A DNA stretch of 64,000 bases from Ceriagrion tenellum (GCA_963169105.1 OY720638.1:7178749-7242748), one strand, 5' to 3'. Positions 22,293-32,879 are shown, counted from the stretch's first letter. Notes: generated by a model not told the origin, from the letters alone. A program made the numbers and translations.

Positions 22293-22513
22293 TGTTCAGG
22301 ATATTTGCATTCCCGCCATCTGCCTGCTTGGGGGAGGAGGCGAGGAGCCTAATGCGCATACGCTAGGCTGAGCAGCTCGCCCGACGTCGCTGACATGTTC
22401 ACGGGAAGTACCTCTCACCACCTGAAGCATAGCGCCCGACCGATCTATATTACAGTCCGCTCTTAGAAATAAAGGGAAACGAAAACTTGGCCCAGCATAT
22501 CTTATTCCAAACA
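22293..22513 (+). repeat. probable 5' LTR of the BEL/Pao element
   Basis: Begins TGTTCAGGATATTTGCATTC and ends TTCCAAACA, directly before TAAGTT and a primer-site-like sequence. It is about 221 bp, GC-rich in the middle, with AAATAAA near 22467 as a possible polyadenylation signal. No second LTR is in the window, so the limits rest on TG...CA ends and position. Confidence 0.6.
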
Positions 22514-22520
22514 TAAGTTT

Positions 22521-22536
22521 TGGTCCTTTGAGCCGG
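22521..22536 (+). promoter_or_regulatory. BEL/Pao primer binding site
   Basis: TGGTCCTTTGAGCCGG sits eight bases after the proposed LTR end, like the TGGT-starting sites followed by CGGATCTCC in other BEL/Pao elements. Confidence 0.55.
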
Positions 22537-22884
22537 ATCTCCTTTCCGAGTTTATACGATATTCTGCCTTTATTTATGCTGTATAGTGAATATTCTCGTT
22601 TTTTTCGGTACTGATTGATCTTTTATTGAAGTTGGGAACTTTCTGGAAGCCACGTGGTCGGACATGAGGACATGTTTCTTCAGTAGTGATAGTTTTTCTT
22701 CAACTCCATCTGCCAGGGTGTGTGCTTTCCCTAGTACTCTGAAGAAAATTCAACAATCCATCGATTGCGTCCTTATTGGCCTGCTACAACTTCATCTGGG
22801 TGCGGACTTGGCTTCTTGGTGACATTAAAACGTCTCGTATAATCTAGTAGACATGGTTCATTCTGTTGATCATTTAACTCGTAA

Positions 22885-24120
22885 GTGATTACCCTCAGCA
22901 TGTCGACGGAGCTAGAAACTCTTACTCAAACTCAACTCAGTAAGAGTGAACTCATTTCTCGATTTTGGTCGAATACGGTCAAAGTGGGTAAGAATAAATT
23001 AACCACAACCTTGCTTGAAAAAAGTAAGGGCTTGCTTGATTGTTATTGGAATGCTTTTCTCACGAGTCACTACGTAGTATTTGGGAAAGCTGAAGCCGCT
23101 AATTCTGAGTATGTGAGAAATGATTACTTCTCGTGTGTTGAGGAACATTATATCAACGCGTTGTCGAATATTACAGATTGCATTTCTAATTAGCAGCGGT
23201 CGAGTTCTTGTGGAAGCAAATATCACGTAACATTTTAGTTAATTCAAATCTTCCGAAATTAGAACTACCGATCTTTTCTGGCAATTTGTTGGAATGGGAA
23301 AGTTTTCGAGAGCAGTTTCAAAAGAAAGTGCACGACGCACCGGAGCTTTCTAACGTTCATAATCTACTATATTTTAAAACCCACCTACGTGGCCATGCCG
23401 CTGATGTTATCCAGAATTTTCCCATCACTGGGGCAAATTACCGAGGGGCATGGGATGATCTCGAAAGGCGGTATGGCAGCAATAGAGTACTGCCAAATTT
23501 TCACATGAAGGGCTTATTTGAACTCCCATCCATGCAGAGGACGGCTTCTTCGGAATTGAAGCGTGTGTTAGACCAATTTCGCCAAACTATTAGGGTGTTC
23601 GAGAGTCTTGAAAAGCCAGTTCAAGCATGGGACGAGTGGTTTGTCTTCCTATTAGTCAGTAAACTAGATTCTTCCACGCGTTTCCGGTGGGAATTATCTC
23701 ATTCAGATATGAGTGCCGTCCCATCCTTTGTCAACTTGTCGGAATTCCTTGAAAACCGATTTCGTACCTTGAATGCTTCAAGGGAAGTGCGTTCTTCTAA
23801 CTCGGCCTCAAATTCAGAGTCAAAGAGGGGTCGAATAAACTCGGTGAAATCGCCAAATCAGTCCAGTAAAATGTTGAACGCAGTGTCACCTAGGCCTTCG
23901 AAAAGAAATAATGCGGCATGTCTGCTCTGTTCACAGGGTCATTTTTTGAGCTATTGTTTGGGTTTTAATGACCTTAAACCTGAGGAACGGAGAGAAGAGG
24001 CCAACACACTTTCTCTCTGCCTAAATTGCTTTACTCGCAATCACGAAGCGAGTCGGTTCTGATCGTCAGGCCAGTGTCTAGCGTGCGGCAGAAAGCACCA
24101 TACGCTACTGCATGAAGCCT
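22885..24120 (+). pseudogene. BEL/Pao gag (broken)
   Basis: A first frame (22885-23193) starts with a helical N-terminus (MSTELETLTQTQLSKSELIS). After a stop and frame change, 23208-24062 encodes the capsid region LPKLELPIFSGNLLEWESF, FKTHLRGHAADVIQNFPITG and WDDLERRYGSNRVLP, typical of the DUF1759-type gag of BEL/Pao. Two cysteine clusters follow (CLLCSQGHFLSYC and CLNCFTRNHEASRF, then CLACGRKHHTLLH after a stop at 24060). Confidence 0.85.
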
Positions 24121-24206
24121 TTGCTAGTTCCCTGAATAGTACTCAATCCTCTGATTTTATACCTTCCATCTCGCCCTCGCCTTCTTCTTCGAACTCTCCC
24201 AGCGCA

Positions 24207-24749
24207 GTGTTATGCCGCGCAAACTCTTCAAGTCGAGTAGTTCTTTTAGCGACTTTTCAAGCCGAAGTTGAGTCATTTACAGAAAAGGGTGTCAGAGTAA
24301 GAGGACTCATTGACACTGGGTCTGACACGTCCTTTGTCACGGAATGGTTGGCGCAAACTCTAGGACTTCTGGGATCTAAGGTCAGCGTTCCGATCACCGG
24401 AATTCAAGGTTAAGAAGTGGGTACCGCTTTAAGTATGGTGAACGTGACAGTTAGGTCTTTCTTCGATATACACTTTAAGTTAGATATTCATTCCTTAGTG
24501 CTTAAAAGGCTAATTTCTCTTACACCCTCCAACTACGCCGAAATGCAGAATTGGTCTCACCTTGAGGGATTGACATTTGCAGATCCAAGTCACGCCATTC
24601 CATCGTTAGTCGACCTCATTTTGGGTGCCGATGTCTGCGGGAAAATTCTCTCTAGTGAAGTACGCGTAGGGCCAATGAGTTCTCCTATTGCTCAATTAAC
24701 TCCGTTTGGATGGGCGTTAATGGGACCAGTTTCACAGGCCGGTAAGTAG
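24207..24749 (+). pseudogene. BEL/Pao protease
   Basis: The active-site region reads RVRGLIDTGSDTSFVTEWLA, with the DTG triplet intact (about residues 38-40 of the frame). It is followed, after a stop at 24411-24413, by the C-terminal strand LVDLILGADVCGKILSSEVR and a linker LTPFGWALMGPV that leads into RT. This matches DUF1758-type BEL/Pao proteases. Confidence 0.82.
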
Positions 24750-24776
24750 CAATGTATAAGTTATAGTGCGACCGTA

Positions 24777-25105
24777 ATGCCTGTGCAGGCGTACGATAGG
24801 GTAATGGACGTGATTAAGAAATTTTGGTCCCTTGAGGAGGTTTCAACAGCAGTACCACTATCAGAAGAAGATACTTATTGTGAGAATCATTTTAAAACTG
24901 CTCACAACAGAGACTCGGGTGGGAGATATGTGGTCCGTTTACTGTTCAGGCAGGACGCTTTGCTGAAATGGTATTCCTCTTGAGAGTCACTATGAAATTA
25001 TTCTTAAAAAACGAGACTCGTTTGATGAGTCAACCCGTTTTGAGAGAAAAGTATACCGCCTTTATGACGGAATAGTTGAATCTTGGTCATGTGAAAATTA
25101 CTAGT
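24777..25105 (+). pseudogene. BEL/Pao reverse transcriptase, N-terminal stub
   Basis: VIKKFWSLEEVSTAVPLSEE, CENHFKTAHNRDSGGRYVV and RLLFRQDALL match the segment just before the RT palm in BEL/Pao pol. A stop follows at 24981, after which a shifted frame gives LNLGHVKITSADTACQ before the junction with the LINE. Confidence 0.75.
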
Positions 25106-25107
25106 GC

Positions 25108-26979
25108 CGATACTGCGTGCCAGGAAGGTCCATATTCGACACCATATCGCTAATTATGGATGTAATCTGGTGGTGCAACACGTCCAACTCTCCATTAGCT
25201 ATTTTAGCTATAGATCAAGCCAAGTTTTTTGACCGTGTGAAACGCGGATTTGTTTTTTCGGTGATGGAAAAGCTTAATCTCGGTCCAGAATTTATCGGCA
25301 ACATCAAAACGCTCTACACCAAGGTCTTCAGTATGATTCGCGTTGGTAACACCTTGACTGCCAACTTCTCCTTCGAAAGAGAGATAAGGCAAGGATGCCC
25401 ACTATCTAGGCAGCTCTATGCAATCTCATTTGAGCCATTATTGAGACTCCTACTCAACACACTCTCAGGTCTTCCCCTGCCTGGAGCAATAGACTCGCGA
25501 CTTGTTGCAGCCGCCTATGCTGATGATTTAAATGTTTTTGTCAGCGATGATGAAGACTTGGAGAGGACTATTGGCATTTACAATTATTATGCCTCAGCAT
25601 CTGGAGCGATGCTGAATATTACAAAAAGCAAAGGGCTCTGGGTAGGGAGCTGGAAAAATAGATGGATTGAACTTTATGTGGAACAATCATGGACTTGAGT
25701 TTCTAGGAGTATGGCTATCCAATGACAGCCAAGCAGTAACTGCATTTATTTGTGAACGACTTCACACGAAACTTGATTCTGCACTGCAGTCCTGGAAACC
25801 CAGAGCTGCGTCACTGTCATTGAGAGGGAGAGTACTGGCAGTGAATAAATTCACTGGCTGTGGCACATTCTAGTGTCACACGCCACCACTGCAATGTATC
25901 CGAAGACTGCGATCGAAAATAGTTCAGTTCACCTGGGTCAATGATAAGCATTGGGTAAAGAGCTCTATTTTAACCGCCCCACTATCTGACGGTAGAATCG
26001 GACTTATAGACCTCGAAGACAAAATCCTGGCCTTCAGAATGTTGTTCCTCCAAAGACTGCTCTCTGAATCACCAATGGACCCTTGGATGGTGTTCGCTGC
26101 CAGAAGATTGATGGAGTACCGAGGATTGGGCCAAGCCTTTGGCATTCTAGTCAATGCGCCACCCTACCGGAAATGTGTGCTCAGCGGTGAATTTTATGAC
26201 AGTCTGATGAAATCATGGAGTCTCTTCAGACCTGAATTGGCACAACCACAAAACAATGATGGTCGCCAGTTGCCAGTTCCCCTGGCCCTGGATGCCCCCC
26301 ACCAAATCCTACACCAAATCTAGAAGCCATTAGCAAGAGAAGATCGGCTAAACTTCAGATCTCGATGGATAAGCGGTCAGTGTACTAAGAGCTGAGGTAC
26401 ATACGTTCCGGAGGTCAATGTCCACTGGAGGGTGCATATAGCGACGGTAAAGTTATTGGCTAACTATCAGAGCACGACCTGGCTTTGGATTGGGCGCTGA
26501 CGTGGCGTCTCGCCTTGGGCAGATGGGCCGACGCATCCTTATTGCGTGACTCAAACATTCGCCAGACGTCAGAGTGTTTATGGTGCGCAGGAGTTGAAGG
26601 GGATGCATGGCACCTAGCTTTTAGGGGCATCATGGTTAAAGAATTGTGGAAAAACGTCAGAAGACCCCTAAAGATACTCACTAACAATGAAAATATTTAC
26701 CTCTATCAATTGTATTCAGGGATCAAAAATAGATTTTGCAATCAAACGGGAATCCTCTTGGCAAACTATATTATAACGTTAGCCAAGAGTACCATCTACA
26801 AACAAATGACCCTATTTTTCCGGAAAAGGATTACGCACGTCGATTTTTGGTCTACATTTATACAAACCCTTCGATCAAGATTGGAAAAGGAAATGAAATT
26901 TAACATGGTCAAGGTAACATTGAAGCATTTTTTTAACTTTTGGGGGTACAAAAATGTTATATTGGAAAACTGGACATGA
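25108..26979 (+). pseudogene. Tx1/L1-like LINE ORF2, 5' truncated
   Basis: Starts within the RT palm: CVPGRSIFDTISLIMDVIWW, LAILAIDQAKFFDRVKRGF, REIRQGCPLSRQLYAISFEP and the catalytic VAAAYADDLNVFVSDDED. The late RT (LEFLGVWLSNDSQAVTAFI, LSLRGRVLAVNKF) and thumb (RLRSKIVQFTWVNDKHW) continue through stops near 25698 and 25873. A C-terminal cysteine-histidine motif, CLWCAGVEGDAWHLAF, is at about 26580-26625, lacking its last cysteine. The frame ends at 26979. Clade assignment is by motif style only. Confidence 0.83.
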
Positions 26980-26984
26980 TTCCT

Positions 26985-27610
26985 GTGAGAAATTGTAAAT
27001 AATCCCACTTAAACTATGCACCCATTTATAATTTTTCTACCTATTTACTTATTTCTTTATCTCTTTATATATATTTATTCATGCCTATTTATTTACTTTT
27101 CTTTTTAATACCCCATCTTCTCGCTACCTATTTATCGGCTATTTTAACATGCTACTCTTTCCTTATCGCGAATTTCCCTTGCTCTTCTTCTCTTCCCTTT
27201 TCATCTCATCCTTAGTTAATTTCTTTGATTCATATTTTATCTTCGAAACGCCATTAATTAAAAAATTCATCTATTTTGTAAAAAGGACCTCGGATAGCGG
27301 TGGAAGATGAGGCAGAGTGGATGGGCTCCATTTCAGCCATGGTAGACAGGGAAGATGCATCTCGCGGACACTGAAGCAGCTTCGAGAACAACTTAAGGTA
27401 CAACATTTAGCTCATTCCTGAGAGAGGAGGCGGAAAGGAGTGCGGGGAGAAAAGACTGCGAGCAGGGGTCCCAATCCCCTGGGAGCAAACTATCCCCGAC
27501 TACCCGCCCCTGGAAGAAAAATAGTGTGATCGGCCTGCATCTGTCCATTCTATTCCTAATCTTTAAATCTTAGTGCTAAATGCACACTTTGTAATTTTCG
27601 TTTTTACCGC
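26985..27610. other. LINE 3' UTR-like and unassigned sequence
   Basis: First about 250 bp are T-rich (TATTTATTTACTTT-like runs) and may be the 3' UTR of the LINE before it. 27290-27600 is more GC-rich with no coding match. It ends in CTGAATAAATAATAATAATAA at 27610-27630, next to the start of the second Dong-like LINE. Confidence 0.45.
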
Positions 27611-27659
27611 TGAATAAATAATAATAATAAGCGTACGAAAGCGGACCACCAGCCTCCTT

Positions 27660-29373
27660 GTGGCGTACCTGGTAATGGCTCTGCCGGCCAATGGTGGACG
27701 TCTGCATGTGGGGCTAACCACCTCTAATACAGTGAAACTGGTTCCGCAAAAGTCAACCAGAAGTGCCACCCACAACCGGCCCCTCACGGATGGGGTCCCT
27801 AGTGGAGTTGGATGTGGCAACAATAATAACGCCAACAAGAAGGGAGCTCGTATGGAATGGACGGAAACCTTAAGGGGCGACCTCCTAGCATGCTATGCTG
27901 CCAGCGAGCCCAATCGCAGGGAGTATATGGCAAGGATGCACTCTTTGTGGTGCGAGATGCATCCTGAATAAAACCACCGGTCGCAGCAGAATCTGCGCGA
28001 CTATGCCAACCACCTGCGTAAAAGGGAAACTCCCCAACAACCGCGCGTTCAGAGAAATATACCACCGACCAGACCACCCTCCCCGACACAAGCAGTCTCT
28101 CCACCGGCTGCTTTGACAGCCACTGCACCGTCGGTACCGCCGACAAGGAGGGAGATCAGGCCGACTCTGAACTCCGAACGCGGTTGTTAAATGAAATCAT
28201 CTATGATGTAGGACAAGCCAGGAAGAGGGATATCAATCGTAAGTTCTCTGTGCGGAGTAACGTCCTGACAAGGTTGAATGGCTTTATCGACGAAATCCTT
28301 ACGGAGACGTCGGACCTCTGGACGGTCATCTGCGTGGTCTACGCTGCTGCCAAAATAATGGTCCAACTCTTGGGAGGACAAAGCGGCAAAACGGCTGGAA
28401 AAATTGGAGGCCAAGATCACGCTGGCGAGACGGCAGGCTTCTAGGATTCAGTGTGTGATAGAATACATCACATCTGGGTGGACTTTCACACCGAAAGTCC
28501 AGCGCATACCACGCAGCATCAGATTCCACCATCACACTGAACAAGAACGTGCTGCTTACCATAAAGCAGCACGCGGTTGATAGAGTTCCGACACTCACCA
28601 CGGCCCGGAAAAAGCTCCTGAAGAAGAGTAAGGCCGTGAGGGAGAACTGAACCTTCCTCCTTCACCCGTCACGTCTCTTTCGACCACCTCAGTCTGTCGT
28701 CGAATCTCCGCCACTCATCCAAGAGGTGGAACGTTTCTGGAAGGATATCTATGAAACGTCGAAGCCATTCAATGGAGACACTCCGGCTAAAGACCTCTTT
28801 AAAAAGTTTTGCGACTGCCACGTACATGAAGTGGATGGACCTCTTTCAGTCACAGAGAGTGACGTGAAGAAGGCCTTTCCTGGCAAGAAGAATTTCTCGG
28901 CTTCAGGAATGGATGCCGTGAATAACTTCTGGTGGAAGAAGTTCACTTCCATCCACACACATCTCGCCAGAATCTTCACATCCTTTCTCTCGGGTAGAGA
29001 AGAAATTCCAACGTGGCTGACTGAGGGACGCACGGCTCTAATACCTAAGAAGGGAGACTTGTCCAATCCTTAGAACTACCGTCCTATAACCTTCCTCACA
29101 CTGTATACAAGGCGTTCACCTCCATCTTGAGCGACCTTATCCTCCACCAGGTCCAGCTGGTTTGGGAGGTGGTGTACGAGCAGGCGGCTTCAAAGCGTGG
29201 AATCGCGGGATGTAAGGACAACCTGCTCATTGATAGATACATATGCCAGGGAGCCATCCAGCGTAAGGGCAACCTATCAATGGTCTGGGTGGACTACAGA
29301 AAGGCGTTTGACACCACTTCACATGAGGTCATAGTAGCCATGTTGAAGTTGATGAAAGTCCACCCAGAGGTCT
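27660..29373 (+). pseudogene. Dong-like LINE ORF, N-terminus to early RT (copy 2)
   Basis: GARMEWTETLRGDLLACYA and MHSLWCEMHPE are followed by TAA at 27969-27971, the same stop as in copy 1. The linker and pre-RT part (FWKDIYETSKPFNGDTPA from about 28735) lead to WLTEGRTALIPKKGDLSNP with a private stop at 29071-29073, the shared single-base loss near 29098, then CKDNLLIDRYICQGAIQRKG and VWVDYRKAFDTTSHEV. After KVHPEV (29373) the sequence jumps past the catalytic MDD box. Confidence 0.82.
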
Positions 29374-29679
29374 CTATCGAAATTGATGAAAGGATGTTTC
29401 TATCCAAACAAGGAGAAGCATGGGTTATCGAAGGAACTGACGTTTGCCTTCCTCCGCTCCGCTGGTCTAAAGTCAGAGACCGAGGGTTTCATCCTCGCAT
29501 GCCAGGATGGTGTCATAAACACACTCGTGTACCACCGCATTATATTCAAGACGTAGGTTGCGGACACGAGATGCAGGGTGTGCCGAGCCCAGCCGGAGAC
29601 TTTGAGCCACCTCCTCTCCAGCTGTAGTTATTACGCCAAGGACATTGCTAGGCACAATGCGGCCCTGTGGGTGTTATAT
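29374..29679 (+). pseudogene. Dong-like LINE zinc-finger segment (copy 2)
   Basis: Joined directly to the early RT by a deletion. In mixed frames it reads GFILACQDGVINTLVYRR, then CRVCRAQPETLSHLLSSC at about 29574-29627, a CCHC motif located between RT and endonuclease in this LINE group, then HNAALWVLYH. It stops at the hAT-like insertion and resumes at 30483. Confidence 0.75.
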
Positions 29680-30482
29680 CACGGAGTAGGATATTGACTA
29701 TTAGGACTATTGCACCATTAGTAACGAGTGGTGTATCCCTCTTAGGACAAATTGGCGTGTAAAGAGAAAGCAGTGGCCCTTTCCTGATGTGATTACATTT
29801 AAGTACTTCAGCGAAAAAGACTAAAAAGATGAATAAAACAAGAGGACTATCAATATTTTCATAAATTAGAAAACTTAGAAGAGAAAACTACTATATTAGA
29901 TGGAAGTAACTTCATAGAAATGAAGAGAAATGCCGGAATGTTTCCTGTAGTCATTTGTACATCAAGTGTTACATTCATCGCACTTAAGTCGTTTCCTACA
30001 CCTGGGAAACAATTCTACTTGTTTACACTTAAAGCGAATATATTCCCAAGTTAATACATTTAACTTATTTAAAAAAAAAAAAATTATTACCTCATGTAAG
30101 AGGAAGTAAGCTTGCCTTGGGTGCCTTGAAAAGGCTTGCATTCTTCAATCCATGATCCCGGCTGTACCTTAATGTGGTCCGGTATCCACTGGTACATCCC
30201 GGCACAAAACACGCACTACTAGAGAAAGTGTTGACTACTAAAAAAAGTGTTTTTTAGTAGTCATTTTAATGTTTAAATCAAAGACTTAAACTCTTCACAG
30301 TCAAAATCGACAGAGTTGCGAATTACCTCCTTTCTCCACCACGCTAACTTCAGGAAAGAATGGCGGCCGGCTACTTACAGCGCCTCTATCGGAAAGTTGA
30401 AAACGTCTTCCCTTGCGTGCCATCTGGGCTCCTTTCCTCCCCTTTTTCCCTATCCCGGTCGCACTCCTTATCCTACTCCATG
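29680..30482. mobile_element. hAT-like non-autonomous DNA transposon (803 bp)
   Basis: It interrupts the LINE between ALWVLYH and HHFGIDDTPVLPY. The ends are inverted: CACGGAGTAGGATATTG on the left and, reverse complemented, CATGGAGTAGGATAAGG on the right. TGTTATAT is duplicated exactly at 29672-29679 and 30483-30490. Eight-base duplication and CA-starting ends fit hAT. No transposase is encoded. Inside, 30232-30245 and 30250-30263 form a perfect 14 bp hairpin (TGACTACTAAAAAA) and 30070-30083 is an A13 run. Confidence 0.85.
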
Positions 30483-30955
30483 TGTTATATTTCCATCATC
30501 GACACCATTTTGGCATCGACGATACTCCTGTGCTGCCGTATGCCCCTGGAGATTTTGAGTCCGTCGTGGAGAACGATAAAAATCACCATCTGGTGGAATT
30601 ACTCCTTTTCTACCACCAGGCAGTTGGAGGCGACCAAGGCTGATATCGTTCTCCTAGACCACCTCTCACGCTCCATGTTTGTGACAGAGTTTTCGGCCCC
30701 GGCTGAAACGATCATGGATGCAAAGGAGGCGGAGAAACGGGCGAAATATCAAGACCTGCTATTTGAGATTCGGCAAATGTACCCAGGACACTCTGTTAAA
30801 CTGGTAGTCCTCATCATAGGTGTGCTCGGAGGAGTTAAGGGCTTGCTGCTGGAGAGCATCAAGTGCATTCCGTCCTGCCTGGCCCAGGCGGAGTCACTTA
30901 AGTGCAGCTCGCATACAGAAGGCCGTTCTACTTGGGTCCCTCCGTCAACTCCGTA
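30483..30955 (+). pseudogene. Dong-like LINE restriction-enzyme-like endonuclease (copy 2)
   Basis: HFGIDDTPVLPYAPGDFESV leads, after a frame change near 30590, to WNYSFSTTRQLEATKADIVL with LDHLSRSMFVTEFSAP, then EKRAKYQDLLFEIRQMYPG. The D, E and K pattern matches the restriction-like endonuclease of R2/R4 LINEs; the usual PD is AD (KADIVLLD). This domain nicks the target to prime reverse transcription. The frame ends at 30954 and is followed by a 3' UTR to the TAA tail at 31107-31124. Confidence 0.8.
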
Positions 30956-31157
30956 AGCACGAACCAAACGCTGCGTAGCAACTAATCCGATGGGGGTCGG
31001 ACGTGGCTGCGAGAACTGCCAAACCCCTCTCGAGTCCTTGGCCATTATGACGGCAATGAAACTTGCCGAGGACTCGGAGGGGAATGTTACTAAAGTAACA
31101 ATACAAAATAATAATAATAATAAAACATACACACAACTTACCTTCAGCTACAAGAAT

Positions 31158-31184
31158 GAACATATGTTCAGGAACATATGTTCC
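31158..31184. repeat. tandem pair of palindromes
   Basis: GAACATATGTTC (31158-31169) is followed after one base by GGAACATATGTTCC (31171-31184). Both are perfect palindromes. It lies 34 bp beyond the TAA tail of the Dong-like LINE. No function can be assigned. Confidence 0.85.
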
Positions 31185-31650
31185 AGTGCTGGGTCAAATA
31201 ATTACAGAGGTTTGAAGTGTAAAATCAACTTCAAGCAGGAATCTCGAAGATCTCACTCATACACACGTGGCTGTACTGGCAACAGTCTGTCTCTTTGGCC
31301 CCTTCTGCTTAGCAGCCAAATATTGTCACTCCTGTTTTTTTAAAGATGGCCACTGCTCGGTACCTTAAGTATATACATATATCTACTGTCCACTGCCTTG
31401 AAGTATTACATACAGGATAAACCATCGTACTGGTGGAGAAAAGGGAGATGTAATACCATGTCTTCTTCCATGGTAAAACCACGTATAGTTAGACCAGAAG
31501 CGTCTGGTAAGCCTCGGAAACTGCTGCAGCACAGCCTGTGGCCAAAAGTGGAACTTTTCTTTCGCTGCCATTGGCAACTGAGTCGAGTTGGGATTTTGTT
31601 GTCCTTATTCAGTGTTCTTGGCCATACCTATACCACAGTCTTTACACTGT
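31185..31650. other. unassigned stretch between LINE copies
   Basis: No protein or RNA match recognised. Includes two short inverted pieces (CCATGTCTTCTTCCATGG at 31458) and several splice-like sites, but no coding frame with conserved features. Confidence 0.4.
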
Positions 31651-31654
31651 GCCT

Positions 31655-32225
31655 ATACTGTGGATGGAGGAAACATAAAATCTTCTGATACTGTAAAATA
31701 TCTTGGAATTACCTTCACTTCTGATAATTCGTGGGGAACACAGAATATATGCGGCACAGCATTAAAGAAGCTAGGACTTGTTAAACGTGTAATACGAAGG
31801 TCCTCGGATGAAAAAGTCAAAGAGAGATGCTACTTCACTCTGGTTAGGCCACACCTCGAATACGCCGCGAGTATTTGGGACTCTGGTAAAGTAGATTTAA
31901 TCAAAAAATTTATAAAATACAGAAAAGCAGCACACTGTTATAAAGTGCTACGAGCAAACATATAGTGTCTCCACAGTCTAAACTATTTGTTTAGACTTTG
32001 GTGTCTCATAACTTTTGGAGGGATTAAGGTGGGAGCCCCTAGACACTCGGAGGATACTCGCAAGCCTTAGGTTGCTAGAGAACAGAACTGATTTTTTTCA
32101 GAGCGACACAGAGAATATTATCATGATGCCATACTACATTTCTAGGTCTGGCAGAAGTGATAAAATAAGAGAGATACATTGCCGAACAGATAAGTACAAA
32201 ACTCATTCTTTCCACACACAATAAG
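31655..32225 (+). pseudogene. CR1-type LINE fragment (thumb and C-terminus)
   Basis: VKYLGITFTSDNSWGTQNIC, LGLVKRVIRRSSDEKVKER and YFTLVRPHLEYAASIWD match the post-catalytic RT of the LINEs at 51-52 kb and 54.4 kb. Following frames give EGLRWEPLDTRRILASLRLL and a C-terminal tail up to 32222. The RT catalytic region and everything upstream are missing. Sequence identity to the 54 kb copy is clearly higher than chance but the two have diverged. Confidence 0.8.
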
Positions 32226-32299
32226 CGACCACAATAAAAAGTGAGCTCCACTAAATACACTCCCATAATATATGTCATCATTTCACCTCCCAAAACCTT

Positions 32300-32739
32300 A
32301 CATCTTTACGTGACTGGTGACCTAACACCCCCTGCCACATGTCCACACAGGGTATTATGTAGATTCCATGGAGGCTAACACATATAATGCCTTGAAATCT
32401 TCCAGCACGTGTTGCTGGAAATATTTGTGCTGGGAGCGTGAAATCTGGCATAGTGGTATGGAGTTGTTGTGACTCACATGAAAATCGCTAGAGATAATGT
32501 TTCATTTTTGCGATGAGTTTCCACTCATCCCTTATGCATATATTATGTGAACATTTTAAAAATAATTATTAATAAAAACCTATGAAATTTAGGTACGTTA
32601 GTCATCTGAATTTACATTGATTTGTTCATAAATGCCACGTCATAGTTAGTGACTCCACATTATATTTTAATGGATGCCAAGTCACAATTTTCCTACCACA
32701 AAGGAAAAAAGGGCATTGCATAGATGTTGATGTTTGCAG
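32300..32739. other. AT-rich, nothing recognised
   Basis: No open frame or repeat of note. The end of the stretch provides a reasonable splice acceptor (TGTTGATGTTTGCAG) for the candidate exon that follows. Confidence 0.35.
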
Positions 32740-32866
32740 GATTTTGGCATTAAGTGACAAGGAGTTTGAAGTGCGTGAAGATGCATCCAAAGCTGAAGAT
32801 CAATGCAATGAAGTAATGGAGATGGAGCATCACATTCATGTAGATGCAGGATCCATCATCAAATAT
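32740..32866 (+). CDS. candidate internal exon of an unidentified host gene
   Basis: After TGTTTGCAG the frame reads ILALSDKEFEVREDASKAED followed by QCNEVMEMEHHIHVDAGSII and KY, then GTATGT, a donor. It is 127 bp (one base plus 42 codons) with no stop, and richer in GAA, GAT and GCA codons than the surrounding AT-rich DNA. I do not recognise the protein and found no certain neighbouring exons. An alternative donor four bases later would change the phase. It could also be chance. Confidence 0.35.
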
Positions 32867-32879
32867 GTATGTATATTCA

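Larger units (their letters stand above)
22293..25105 (+). mobile_element. BEL/Pao LTR retrotransposon, 3' truncated
   Basis: 5' LTR, primer site, gag, protease and only the first part of RT are present in order. At about 25105 the sequence switches to an unrelated LINE in the same orientation and the rest of pol and the 3' LTR are absent. The region 22540-22880 between primer site and gag is untranslated leader with no other content. Confidence 0.8.
27631..31124 (+). mobile_element. R2/R4-type (Dong-like) LINE, copy 2
   Basis: Begins right after a TAA run (27612-27630) and ends in another (31107-31124), so the element sits in TAA microsatellite sequence, the known target of Dong in the R4 clade. 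It carries the N-terminal region, RT start, a deletion at about 29373 that removes the catalytic RT core, a zinc-finger segment, an 803 bp inserted DNA element, the restriction-enzyme-like endonuclease and the 3' UTR. Confidence 0.8.

Noticed and set aside
22296..22514. 72-codon minus-strand ORF
   Set aside because: It lies within the proposed BEL/Pao LTR and has no motif.
31158..31184. Steroid-receptor or heat-shock response elements in the tandem palindromes
   Set aside because: Half-site spacing does not match either consensus; reported only as palindromes.
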